A DNA stretch of 64,000 bases, taken from NCBI RefSeq assembly GCF_018437505.1, contig NZ_CP072467.1, forward strand, positions 3,744,010 through 3,808,009, in the 5' to 3' direction. This document shows positions 19,918 to 28,921 of this stretch, one piece after another. The notes under the pieces were generated by a model. It worked only from the letters and a program-made list of their open reading frames with translations, had not been told where the DNA came from and ran no database searches. The position numbers and the translations under genes are program-made. The first letter of the stretch is position 1; every line of letters begins with the position of its first letter. This DNA comes from Spiractinospora alimapuensis (GTDB lineage: Bacteria; Actinomycetota; Actinomycetes; Streptosporangiales; Streptosporangiaceae).

Positions 19918-21849
19918 CTAGTCGATCCTGCGGTGGACGTCGGCGGATGCCGTGGGGCCGGGGTCGGCGGGGGCGATGGCCGGGCCGGGGACACTGGGGT
20001 CCACCGTTCCGTCCTCCAGCCAGTCATAGTGGTCGTCCATGGCGCGGTGTGACAGTTTGCGGTCGGTCTCGTCGCTGTTCGTCCACAGGGCTGTGAACAA
20101 CGTGTCGACGCGGGCGCGGGCCTGGTGGGCGAACGCGTCGGCGAGTTCGTAGGCGCTTCGCGCCCGGCTGGGGTCGGCTGTCCCGTCCCTCAGCGCACGG
20201 GAGCACACGGCGCTGATCGCGAACAGTTCGGCGCCGATGTCCACCACTCGGCCGAGGAAGGCCTGCCGGTGCTCGAGGGCGCCCTGCCAGCGGGTCATCG
20301 CGTAGAACGTCGACCGGGCGAGGCGCCGGGCGGAACGTTCCACGAATCGCAGGTGGCCGGCCAGCGGGCCGAACTCCGTGAACCCGGTGGGGAGCTGCCC
20401 CTGGCCGACGGCGAGGGTGGGCAGCCACCGCGCGTAGAACTTCCCCGCCTCGGCGACCGCTCGGGCCTTCGCGGAGCGGTCGGTGTCCGGGGAGATGATG
20501 TCGCCGGCGACGGAAAGGTGGGCGTCGACCGCTTCCCGGGCGACGAGCAGGTGCATGATCTCGGTGGAACCCTCGAAGATCCGGTTGATCCGCAGGTCCC
20601 GGAGGAGCTGCTCGGCCGGCACGCCGCGCTCTCCGCGTGCCACGAGGGAGTCGGCGGTCTCGTAGCCTCGACCGCCACGCAGTTGGACCAGTTCGTCGGC
20701 GACCTCGTACGCCAACTCCGAGGCGTACAGCTTCGCGATCGCGGCCTCGATCCGGATGTCGTGATGCCCGTCGTCCGCCATCTGTCCAGCGAGGTCGAGC
20801 ATCGCCTCCAGGGCGTAGGTGCTCGCCGTGATGAAGGCGATCTTCTTCGCGCCCTCCTCGTGCTCCCCGATGGGGCGTCCCCACTGGACGCGTTCCCGCC
20901 CCCACTCCTTGGCGTACTTCGTGCACAGCTTGGCCGCGCCGACGCACATTGCAGGCAGGGACAGCCGCCCCGTGTTGAGTGTCGCCAGCGCGATCTTCAG
21001 ACCGCGGCCTTCGCGCCCGATGAGGTTCTCCGCGGGAACCCGGACGTTGTGGAACCGCGTGACCCCGTTCTCCAGGCCCCGCAACCCCATGAAGCGGTTG
21101 CGGTTCTCCACCGTGATGCCGGCGGATTCGGCCTCGACGACGAACGCGGAGATACCGCCTGGATGTCCGGGGCTCTCCGGGACCCGCGCCATCACCACCA
21201 GCAGATCGGCCACCACACCGTTCGTCGTCCAGAGCTTCACACCGTCCAGCACGTAGGCCGCGCCGTCCTCGGTGGGAACAGCGGTGGTGCCGAGCCGCGC
21301 GGGGTCGCTGCCGACGTCGGGTTCGGTCAGGAGGAACGCGCTGATGTCGGATGAGGCGCAACGGGGAAGGTAGCGGCTCTTCTGCTCCGGGGTCCCGAAC
21401 ATCATCAACGGTTGGGGAACGCCGATGGACTGGTGTGCTGACACCAGGGCGGACAGGGCCGGTGAGGCCGAACCGAGGAGGACGAGTGCCTTGTTGTAGT
21501 AGACCTGTCCGAGCCCCAAACCTCCGTACTCCACCGGGATCTTCATCCCGAGTGCCCCGAGTTCCTTGAGTTCCCGGAGGGTGGCGTCGGGGACGCGTTC
21601 GTCGTGCTCGATCCGCTGGGCGTCCACGTCGCGGCAGAACCTGCGGAGCCGGTCGAGGAAGGCGTCCCCGCGGTCGCGCGCGTCCGGGGACGGGACGGGG
21701 TAGGGGTGGATCAGGTCCATACGGAGGCGGCCCAGGTACAGCTCCTTGCCGAAGCTCGGCTGACGCCATTCCGTCTCCCGTGCGGACTCGGCGACCCGCC
21801 GGGCCTCCCGCTCGTCCACTCCGCTCGTGGCGCCGTGCATGGCGGTCAT
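19918..21849 (-). CDS. Acyl-CoA dehydrogenase, long form with extra C-terminal domain (VLCAD/ACAD9-like)
   Basis: 643 residues, against about 380 for ordinary family members. Residues 60-460 hold the dehydrogenase: LTEPDVGSDPA for FAD/substrate binding, LQLRGGRGYE-like block (VQLRGGRGYET), and RINRIFEGSTEIM, whose Glu is the catalytic base in the standard place. The last 180 residues are an alpha-helical extension like that of very-long-chain enzymes, which dimerise and bind membranes. GAGGTGACC before ATG 21849 decides the start. The two-component kinase gene lies 123 bp upstream on the same strand. Confidence 0.88.
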   Translation of the reverse strand: MTAMHGATSGVDEREARRVAESARETEWRQPSFGKELYLGRLRMDLIHPYPVPSPDARDRGDAFLDRLRRFCRDVDAQRIEHDERVPDATLRELKELGALGMKIPVEYGGLGLGQVYYNKALVLLGSASPALSALVSAHQSIGVPQPLMMFGTPEQKSRYLPRCASSDISAFLLTEPDVGSDPARLGTTAVPTEDGAAYVLDGVKLWTTNGVVADLLVVMARVPESPGHPGGISAFVVEAESAGITVENRNRFMGLRGLENGVTRFHNVRVPAENLIGREGRGLKIALATLNTGRLSLPAMCVGAAKLCTKYAKEWGRERVQWGRPIGEHEEGAKKIAFITASTYALEAMLDLAGQMADDGHHDIRIEAAIAKLYASELAYEVADELVQLRGGRGYETADSLVARGERGVPAEQLLRDLRINRIFEGSTEIMHLLVAREAVDAHLSVAGDIISPDTDRSAKARAVAEAGKFYARWLPTLAVGQGQLPTGFTEFGPLAGHLRFVERSARRLARSTFYAMTRWQGALEHRQAFLGRVVDIGAELFAISAVCSRALRDGTADPSRARSAYELADAFAHQARARVDTLFTALWTNSDETDRKLSHRAMDDHYDWLEDGTVDPSVPGPAIAPADPGPTASADVHRRID

Positions 21850-21972
21850 GGTCACCTCGCAGATATGTGGCGTTGACCACAACCTACCCAGCCGCGGTCC
21901 GGATAGGCGGGCGCCGAGCACCGGCGTGCTGTGCCCAGCGGGGCGGGAGTCCTGGTCGTGGCGTCGTCCCAG

Positions 21973-23388
21973 TCACCGTTTACTGGGAACGACGCTCGCG
22001 GGGAAGGAGACCTGGACCGTCGTGCCACCGTTGGGCGCGGAGTCGATCAGGACTTCTCCACCGTGGGCGACGGCGATGGCGTGGACGATGGCGAGCCCCA
22101 GGCCGCTGCCTCCGCCAGGGGCGCGTTGGCCTCTGTAGAAGCGATCGAAGGCCCGGTGCTGGTCGTCGAGGCTCATCCCAGGGCCGTCGTCCTCGACCTC
22201 CAGCCGAACCACACCCGCTTCCTCGTCCTCCTCCAGACGGATGGTGGCCGGCGTGCCGGCGGGAGTGTGTTCCCGCACGTTGGCGAGCAGGTTCGCGAGA
22301 ACCTGGCGGAACCGTGCCTCATCGATCCACCAACTGAGCCGATCTGGTGTGGCGACCGTGAACGGTCGGTCCGGCTCGACCGCCTCGGCGTCGGCGGCCA
22401 TCTCCCGGGTGATGTCGGCGAGGTCGCGGATGGACAGCGTGAGGACCTCTCCCCGGTCCAGTCGCGCGAGTTCGAGTAGCTCCGCCACGAGCTGGCTCAT
22501 CCGCTCGGCCTCGTCGTGGATGCGTCCCATCGCGCCGGGGAGCTCACGGTCGGGAATCGCGCCCTGTCCGTAGAGCTCCGCGTAGCCCCGGATCGTGGTG
22601 AGAGGTGTGCGTAGCTCGTGCGAGGCGTCGGCGGCGAAGGTTCGGATCCTCTCCTCCGACTCGCGCTGCCGCTGGAACGCCTCCTCGATCCGTCCCAGCA
22701 TGGTGTTGATGGCGAGCCCCAGCCGACCGACCTCGGTGCGTGAGTTGGTCTGGGGCATCCGGGCGCCCAGGTCGGGGCCACTGCTGATCTCACTGGCTCG
22801 CGTGGCCATCCGGTCCAGGGGGGCGAGGCCGCGCACCATGAGCCAGCGGCCGCCCAACGCGAGCCCGAGGACGAGGACCCCAGCCGTGATGAGCTGACTG
22901 CTGACCAGCCGCATCGGATATATCTCGCGCTCGTCGGTCGGGACGCCGCTCACCATGATCCAGTCGGGACTGAGTCGCACAGTGGCCCGTTGGGAGGGAA
23001 CCGTGTCCGTGACGCCCTCCAGGTCGAAGATCTCCTGGGTGATCCCGAAGGAGCGCAGCGTCTCAACCGCGATGTCGTCGATACGCTCAAGCACGACGTC
23101 CTCGCGCGGCGTGTCCCCCCAGTAGTGCAGAACCTCGCCGTCCTCCGGGTCGAGGACCACAACGAAGTACCGAGACGGGCTGGGCGCCTCTTGCCCCGCC
23201 GGCGGCGTCCCCACCTCCATCCGCGTCTGGGCCCGCTCGGCCGTGAACTCGACCTCGCTGTCCAGCCGATCGGTGATGAAGCCTCGGAGCGTGAGGAAAC
23301 TGACGACCCCACTGACCAGTAGCCCGAGTCCCGTGATGACGAGCAGTCCGATCAGGAGTCGGGTGGCGAGGGACCCGCCGGGGAACAT
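21973..23388 (-). CDS. OmpR-type sensor histidine kinase
   Basis: 471 residues. Two membrane helices (about 8-30 and 165-185) bracket an extracytoplasmic sensor of 135 residues. HAMP linker follows, then HisKA with [12 protein letters not shown] (His near 257) and HATPase_c with N-box LANLLANVREHT, G1 EDDGPGM and G2 GSGLGLAIV. All catalytic parts are intact. It starts at ATG 23388, whose first base is the last base of the regulator's TGA stop (TGATG), so the pair is translationally coupled. Signal unknown. Confidence 0.9.
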   Translation of the reverse strand: MFPGGSLATRLLIGLLVITGLGLLVSGVVSFLTLRGFITDRLDSEVEFTAERAQTRMEVGTPPAGQEAPSPSRYFVVVLDPEDGEVLHYWGDTPREDVVLERIDDIAVETLRSFGITQEIFDLEGVTDTVPSQRATVRLSPDWIMVSGVPTDEREIYPMRLVSSQLITAGVLVLGLALGGRWLMVRGLAPLDRMATRASEISSGPDLGARMPQTNSRTEVGRLGLAINTMLGRIEEAFQRQRESEERIRTFAADASHELRTPLTTIRGYAELYGQGAIPDRELPGAMGRIHDEAERMSQLVAELLELARLDRGEVLTLSIRDLADITREMAADAEAVEPDRPFTVATPDRLSWWIDEARFRQVLANLLANVREHTPAGTPATIRLEEDEEAGVVRLEVEDDGPGMSLDDQHRAFDRFYRGQRAPGGGSGLGLAIVHAIAVAHGGEVLIDSAPNGGTTVQVSFPASVVPSKR

Positions 23389-24113
23389 CAGCGTTCGTCG
23401 TCCTTCGCCCGCAGCGCGTACCCCACACCACGTTGGGTGTGGATCAGCGGCGGGCCCAGGGGGTCCAGCTTGCGGCGCAGGTAACTGATGTAGGTCTCCA
23501 CGATCTGGGACTGTCCCGCGTAGTCCCACCCCCAGACGTTCTCCAGGAGCTGGGCCCGGGTGAGGACGCGGCCGGCGTTGCTCATCAGGTAGGACAGCAG
23601 CCGGAACTCTGTGGGGGATAACTCGATCGGCGTGCCACCGCGGCGGACCGTCCACGTGCTCTCGTTGAGCTCCAGGTCGCTCACCCGCAGCGGGCGGTCC
23701 ACCGGACCCTCCTTGGGATCCCCGTCGCCGCGCTGCGAGCGCCGCAGCAGCGCCCGGATCCGCGCGATCAGGGCCTCCACCGAGAACGGCTTGGTCACGT
23801 AGTCGTCGCCGCCCAGGGACAACCCCGTCACCGTGTCGGAGGGGGTGTCGCGCGCGGTCAGGTAGATGACCGGCACGTTGTTCTGGGCGTCACGGAGCTG
23901 ACGGCAGACGTCGAAGCCGTTCACGTCGGGTAGCAGCACGTCCAGGACGATGAGGTCGGGGCGTTCGGTCCGAGCCAGCGCGAGCCCCTCGTTACCGGTC
24001 CGAGCGGTCACCACGGTGAAGCCGTGGAATCGCAGGGCGGCCTGCACGAGGTCACGGATGTTGGGCTCGTCGTCGACGACGAGAATGTGCGGCTGCGTCG
24101 CGGGGTCGGGCAT
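23388..24113 (-). CDS. OmpR/PhoB-type response regulator
   Basis: 241 residues. Receiver domain: DDE acid pocket at 14-16, phosphoacceptor Asp58 in LIVLDVLLP, Thr and Lys in YLTARD and YVTKPF. C-terminal winged helix: IELSPTEFRLLSYLMSNAGRVLTRAQLL and ETYISYLRRKLD. First gene of the pair with the kinase at 21973. Resembles TcrA/MprA-like regulators of actinobacteria, though orthology cannot be claimed from sequence alone. The long upstream gap is described separately. Confidence 0.9.
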   Translation of the reverse strand: MPDPATQPHILVVDDEPNIRDLVQAALRFHGFTVVTARTGNEGLALARTERPDLIVLDVLLPDVNGFDVCRQLRDAQNNVPVIYLTARDTPSDTVTGLSLGGDDYVTKPFSVEALIARIRALLRRSQRGDGDPKEGPVDRPLRVSDLELNESTWTVRRGGTPIELSPTEFRLLSYLMSNAGRVLTRAQLLENVWGWDYAGQSQIVETYISYLRRKLDPLGPPLIHTQRGVGYALRAKDDER

Positions 24114-24772
24114 AGGAACTCACTCAACTACGTCGTGGGGGTGGACGACCCTGACCGTTCCATCATGCCCTGACTGCCGAAGTGCGGCACAGTCAGTCGG
24201 GCGAAAGGCGACAAGCGGGAGCCGCTCCGCGCACGTGGAGGAGATCCGGTGACCCCCGGAACAACGCCACGGGGGCCCGAATCGAAGAACGCGCGCCCGG
24301 ACGGACCGGACAAGAACATCCGGGCGCGGTATCTGAGACGCTCAGCTCCACACCGGCGACCCGAGACCACCAACCCGGGGGGTGTCTCCGACCCCCGACT
24401 TCGCACCATCGGTTCCGCCAAAGCTGACCATCGCCATGAAAACCGCACAGCCTGGGACACAGCATGGTACCCGCTGGGAATTCACTGGGTGAGTCCGAAG
24501 AACAGCGGGGAGTGTGTCACATGCGACGGTCGTGCCCCCGGAGGCCGATGAATTCGATCCGTCGCCATGTTGGCGCCAAGTCGCGTGAACCAGATGGCGT
24601 GCCCAGCCATCTAAGAAGGTAGGCGGCGACGAAGGGGCTGTGACTGACTCCCTCACGAAGCCGCGTTGGGTCCTTGGCGCAGAGGACGGCTGCGCCAAGG
24701 ACCATCGTTCGTTCTCACCCGGTCGGCCGGTCTGACCACACGATCGTCACCACGGGGGGTTAGCCTGGCCCT
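24114..24772. other. 659-bp intergenic region with two strong hairpins upstream of xthA
   Basis: Contains no convincing gene. A hairpin at 24170-24196 pairs CTGACTG with CAGTCAG and continues as CCG/CGG around AAGTG. A second, perfect one at 24672-24700 pairs CCTTGGCGCA with TGCGCCAAGG around a 9-nt loop. TAGCCT at 24761-24766 is the likely -10 box of xthA, six bases before its GTG. The first hairpin lies in the 5' region of the response-regulator gene. The length is unusual for this window, and an unannotated small RNA is possible. Confidence 0.5.
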
Positions 24773-25561
24773 GTGCGATTGGCGACGTGGAATGTCAACA
24801 GTGTCCGAGCTCGGTCCGAGCGGATATCCGCCTGGTTGGAACGCAGCGATGTCGACGTTGTGGCCATGCAGGAGACCAAGTGTCGAGATGACCAATTCCC
24901 CATGTCGGTCTTCACGGACCTGGGCTACGAGGTCGCGCATCACGGCCTGTCGCAGTGGAACGGCGTCGCGGTAGCGTCCAGGGTCGGCCTGGAACAGGTG
25001 GAGATCGGGTTTCCGGACCAGCCGGGGTGGGGGGATCCGCCCGAGTCGGAGGCCCGCGCCATCGGCGCGACCTGCGGCGGGGTGCGGGTGTGGAGCCTGT
25101 ACATCCCGAACGGCCGCGAGATCGACGACCCGCACTACCAGTACAAGCTGCGGTGGCTCGAGGCCCTGCGGACCGCCGGGACGTCCTGGATCGCCGCCGA
25201 CGACGCGCCACCGGTCGCGCTGTGCGGCGACTTCAACATCGCGCCGCAAGACGACGACGTGTGGGACATGGCCGCCTTCGAGGGCAAGACCCACGTCACC
25301 GAGCCGGAGCGCGCGGCCTTCAACGCACTCGAGGGAGCGGGGTTCACCGACGTCGTGCGGCCCCACACCCCCGGTCCGGGTGTGTACACCTACTGGGACT
25401 ACAAGCAACTGTCCTTCCCCAAACGCATGGGGATGCGGATCGACTTCGTCCTCGGCTCGCCCGCCTTCGCCGCCATGGTGACGGAGGCGCGGATCGACCG
25501 GGAGGAACGCAAGGGCAAGGGCGCCTCAGACCACGCCCCGGTCCTCGTCGACCTGGAGTGA
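24773..25561 (+). CDS. xthA: Exodeoxyribonuclease III
   Basis: 262 residues of the ExoIII/APE1 endonuclease-exonuclease-phosphatase fold, which cuts DNA at abasic sites and trims 3' ends in base-excision repair. Active-site blocks are all present: RLATWNVNSVRAR (Asn), MQETKC (metal Glu), YIPNGRE, LCGDFNIAP (Asp/Asn), RIDFVLGS, and SDHAPV (catalytic Asp-His). GTG start with TAGCCT 6 bp upstream, hence a probable leaderless mRNA. Its last 36 bp overlap the end of the convergent YceI gene. Confidence 0.93.
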   Translation: MRLATWNVNSVRARSERISAWLERSDVDVVAMQETKCRDDQFPMSVFTDLGYEVAHHGLSQWNGVAVASRVGLEQVEIGFPDQPGWGDPPESEARAIGATCGGVRVWSLYIPNGREIDDPHYQYKLRWLEALRTAGTSWIAADDAPPVALCGDFNIAPQDDDVWDMAAFEGKTHVTEPERAAFNALEGAGFTDVVRPHTPGPGVYTYWDYKQLSFPKRMGMRIDFVLGSPAFAAMVTEARIDREERKGKGASDHAPVLVDLE

Positions 25562-26191
25562 CGGCTCCCAGCCCTCAAGAGCGCCGATCTCCCGGAGGAA
25601 CTCCGCGGGGTCGGCGTCCTGCAGGCGGACCTCGAGCACGATGTCGATCTCGTCGCCCACCATGCGCACGCCCAGCGGCCCTGGGCCGCCGTCCCCGACA
25701 CCGAAGTCCGACAGGCGGATCCGCGTCGTCGCCGTGAGGAAGTGTCCGAAGATCGTGTCGGGATGGATGTAGTCCGGTGACTCGCCCACCCAGGCTCCCG
25801 AGAGTGCGACCTCGCGGGTGACGCCGTGCAGGGACAGGTCCCCGCGTAGGACGAAGGACTCCGTTCCCCGCCGGCCCGGCTCGATCGCGGTGCTGACGAA
25901 ACGCAGCTCCGGGTGTGTCTCGACGTCGAGGAAGTCGGCCGAGCGCAGATGGTCGTCCCGCGGACCGACCCCTGTGTTGACGCTGGCGGCCCGCAGCACC
26001 ACCTCGACCGACGACTCCGCCAGCTCCGAGCCGACCACGACCACGCCACGCGCCTGCCCGATGGTTCCCTGTACGCGCCCGTAGCGCAGGTACTTCGCGA
26101 CGAAGATGATGCTGGAGTGCAGTGGGTCCAAGTGCCAGACCCCCGGCGTGAGGGGCGGTTGGTCACCGTCGCCCGGAACGTTCGAGGTCAT
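25526..26191 (-). CDS. YceI-family lipid-binding protein
   Basis: 221 residues of the YceI lipocalin-like barrel: WHLDPLHSSIIFVAKYLRYGRVQGTI, then GPRDDHLRSADFLDVETHPELRFVSTAI, then LSLHGVTREVAL. The family binds polyisoprenoids or amides inside the barrel. No signal peptide, so cytoplasmic, as in most actinobacterial copies. The C-terminal 12 codons overlap xthA on the other strand. TAATAC at 26242-26247 (minus strand) is a candidate -10 box. Confidence 0.87.
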   Translation of the reverse strand: MTSNVPGDGDQPPLTPGVWHLDPLHSSIIFVAKYLRYGRVQGTIGQARGVVVVGSELAESSVEVVLRAASVNTGVGPRDDHLRSADFLDVETHPELRFVSTAIEPGRRGTESFVLRGDLSLHGVTREVALSGAWVGESPDYIHPDTIFGHFLTATTRIRLSDFGVGDGGPGPLGVRMVGDEIDIVLEVRLQDADPAEFLREIGALEGWEPSLQVDEDRGVV

Positions 26192-26564
26192 GCGGCTCCT
26201 CCGGTCGCCTCAGCTCAGCTTCCTGCCATTCCTCCATCCGAGTATTACCCCGACAGTTCGCCTAAAAGAGCTGGTCGGGAAGGTATTGCGACGAATGCCG
26301 CCCTTCGTCGCGCGAGCGCGGTCACGCACAGTGACTGGATCGTTGGTCGCGAAGGCCGACCCGCGCGGGGCTGGAAGTTCGCGTACCAGACATGTCGCGT
26401 GCACGGTGCGTAGTCGCACCACGGAAGGATTGTGAGGATCGCCGCATCCGCCGGCGGGCTGTGGAAAACCGACGAAGTGCGAGCGCACGGCGGCGCGAAG
26501 GAACGAACCGGGGAGCGCGGAGCCGGGGAACCAGGGGGTGGGGAACCTGGTGGGGCGGTGACTC
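26192..26564. other. Intergenic region upstream of the YceI gene
   Basis: About 370 bp between the start of the YceI gene and the argS terminator. Both flanking genes are on the minus strand, so it holds only the YceI promoter. Nothing else recognised. Confidence 0.4.
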
Positions 26565-26602
26565 CGTGGGGGTGCCCGGACACGGTCCCAGGCACCCCCA
26601 CG
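26565..26602 (-). terminator. Stem-loop terminator after argS
   Basis: CGTGGGGGTGCC / GGCACCCCCACG, a perfect 12-bp stem with a 14-nt loop, seven bases beyond the argS stop. Confidence 0.8.
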
Positions 26603-26608
26603 CGGGCG

Positions 26609-28342
26609 TCACATCTGTTCGGGGGTGTTCACACCGAGCAGGTCGAGGCCCCGGACGAGGACGTCCAGCGTCGCGGCGGACAGGGCGAGACGAGAGGCGC
26701 GGACCGTGTCGTCGCCGGCCTTCAGCACCGGGCACTCCTCGAAGAACGTCGAGAACGCCGTCGCCAGGTCGAAGAGGTAGGCGCACAGCCGGTGGGGTTC
26801 CAGTGTGTCGCCCACCTGACGTACCGTCGGGCCGAACTCCAGGAGTTTGAGGGCCAGGGCCCGCTCCGCCGGCTCGGTGATGGTGACCGGTCCGGTCGCG
26901 TCCTCCGGCTTCAGCTCTCCCTTGCGGAAGATGGACCGGACCCGGACCGCCGCGTACTGCAGGTAGGGGCCGGTGTTGCCGGTGAGCGCGAGCATCCGGT
27001 CGAAGTCGAAGACGTATTCGGAGTCGTGCGAGACGGAGAGGTCCGCGTACTTGACCGCGCCGACCCCGACGTCCGCCGCGATCCGGTCCCGCGTCTCCGC
27101 GTCGAGGTGGGGCCGGGTCGTGGCCACGACACCGGCCGCCCGCTGGACCGCCTCGTCGAGCAGGGCCGTCAGGCGCAGCGGCTGCCCGCGGCGCGTACGC
27201 ATGATCTTCCCGTCGTCGCCGAGAACGTTGCCGATCTGCACGTGGATCGGGGTGACGTCCGGCGGCAACCATCCGGCGGCGCGGGCGGTGTCGAACACCA
27301 TGCGCAGGTGCAGCGACTGCGGGGCTCCGATCACGTAGACCACGCGGTCGGCCTTCAGGTTCTCCACGCGGTACTTGATCGTGGCGAGGTCGGTCGTGGC
27401 GTAGCCGTACCCGCCGTCGCTCTTGCGGATGATGAGCGGAACCGGCTTGCCCTCACGACCGGTGTAGCCGTCGAGGAAGACACACAGCGCGCCCTCGCTG
27501 ACCATGGCGATACCGCGGTCCTCGAGCTCGTCACAGATCGGGCCGAGCATGTCGTTGTACTTGCTCTCGCCGGCCAGGTCGTCGTCGGTGAGCGTCACCC
27601 CGAGCTTCGCGTACACCGTGTTGAAGTACACCTTGGAACGGTCGACGAGTTCGCGCCAGATGCGCAGCGTCTCCTCGTCGCCTCCCTGGAGCAGCACGAC
27701 CCGCTGGCGCGCACGGGCCGCGAAGTCCTCCCGCGAGTCGAACTCCGCCCGTGCCGCCTGGTAGAAGGCGTTGGGGTCGGTGGTGAGGAACTCCGCCTCC
27801 GCCGAGTCCGCACCCACCTGTAGGAGATACTCGATCAGCATCCCGAAGGGCGTCCCCCAGTCACCGATGTGGTTCTGGCGGATCACCCGGTGCCCAAGGA
27901 ACTCCAGAGTGCGGGCCAGCGCGTCGCCGACCACGGTCGTGCGCAGGTGCGCGACGTGCATCTCCTTGGCGACGTTCGGCGCGGAGTAGTCGATCGGGAT
28001 GACCTGCGGCGACTGTGTGGCCACGCCACTGCGCGGGTCGGACCGTACGGCACTGGCCCGCTCGGCGATCCACGCGTCGGAGAGTGTGAGGTTCAGGAAC
28101 CCGGGCCCACTGATCTCCACCTCGCCGCACACGTCGGCCACGTCCAGGTGCTCCACGATCGCCGCCGCGATGTCGCGCGGCTTTCGGCCCAGTCGCTTCG
28201 CGAGCGGAAGCGCCACGTTCGCCTGGTAGTCCGCGAACTGTGACGGACGAATGACGGGGTCCTCGTCCGCGAACTCCGGGCCGAACGCGGCACTGAGGGC
28301 GGACTGGACACGCTGTGTGAGCACGGACTGCGGATCGGCCAT
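26609..28342 (-). CDS. argS: Arginyl-tRNA synthetase
   Basis: 577 residues, normal length for a class I ArgRS. N-terminal tRNA-recognition Add-1 domain (DYQANVALPLAKRLGRKPRDIA), catalytic Rossmann fold with APNVAKEMHVAHLRTT, QNHIGDWGTPFGMLIEYLL and IGNVLGDDGKIMRTRRG, and the C-terminal anticodon helices (TGPYLQYAAVRVRSIFRK; AERALALKLLEFGPTV). The HIGH motif reads HVAH instead of the usual HVGH, an unusual Gly-to-Ala change. MRTRRG replaces KMSK, as commonly seen in ArgRS. ATG 28342 chosen because a longer frame upstream is non-conserved. Essential for arginine charging unless a second copy exists. Confidence 0.93.
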   Translation of the reverse strand: MADPQSVLTQRVQSALSAAFGPEFADEDPVIRPSQFADYQANVALPLAKRLGRKPRDIAAAIVEHLDVADVCGEVEISGPGFLNLTLSDAWIAERASAVRSDPRSGVATQSPQVIPIDYSAPNVAKEMHVAHLRTTVVGDALARTLEFLGHRVIRQNHIGDWGTPFGMLIEYLLQVGADSAEAEFLTTDPNAFYQAARAEFDSREDFAARARQRVVLLQGGDEETLRIWRELVDRSKVYFNTVYAKLGVTLTDDDLAGESKYNDMLGPICDELEDRGIAMVSEGALCVFLDGYTGREGKPVPLIIRKSDGGYGYATTDLATIKYRVENLKADRVVYVIGAPQSLHLRMVFDTARAAGWLPPDVTPIHVQIGNVLGDDGKIMRTRRGQPLRLTALLDEAVQRAAGVVATTRPHLDAETRDRIAADVGVGAVKYADLSVSHDSEYVFDFDRMLALTGNTGPYLQYAAVRVRSIFRKGELKPEDATGPVTITEPAERALALKLLEFGPTVRQVGDTLEPHRLCAYLFDLATAFSTFFEECPVLKAGDDTVRASRLALSAATLDVLVRGLDLLGVNTPEQM

Positions 28343-28921
28343 GGCAGAGAGCCTATCGATCTCGAGAGGTGTCCGGATCAGCCCGGACGGCACCCCCGCC
28401 GACCCACGCCCCACCCGCTCCGCCCACTGTCCCCGCCACCCAACCGGAGGGGCGGCGCACCCGATGTCCACGGCATGCGAAGCGTGACGAACATCCAAGG
28501 ACGTCACTCGGGTCAGCCCTCGAACGACGCGTCCCGACGAGCGTCCGACGTTCCGTCACCGTGGCCTGCCCCCCACTTCGAGGTCATCGCCGTCCACCGC
28601 GCTCCCTCGCCCGGCGGGGCCCGCGAAGTTCGCGCCCAAGAGCACCAGGCTGGCGGCCGGGCCCTGCCACCGGCATTGGCCACGTGGCGCGAGTCCGCGC
28701 GGGACATCCGAGTTGGTCGGCCGCTGCCGCGCGATGCCCCCTCGGCCCAGGTGGGAGGAACTCCGTACGCCACACCTCCGCCGGTGAGACGGGGATCGGG
28801 GGCCGCGCTCGAGGGGAGAGGCTTCGTGGTGTCGAGTATCGCTCTGTGGCGGTCCGCGGGCCGCGGGCCGAGGACTGCGTCACCTCCGGGGGCGTGGGTG
28901 CCTCGGCGGTGTCACCATTGG
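28343..28921. other. Intergenic region between argS and plsX
   Basis: 579 G+C-rich bases. Both neighbours are on the minus strand, so this is the argS promoter region plus the plsX 3' end. Open frames on both strands look like chance. I see no RNA gene. Confidence 0.4.
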
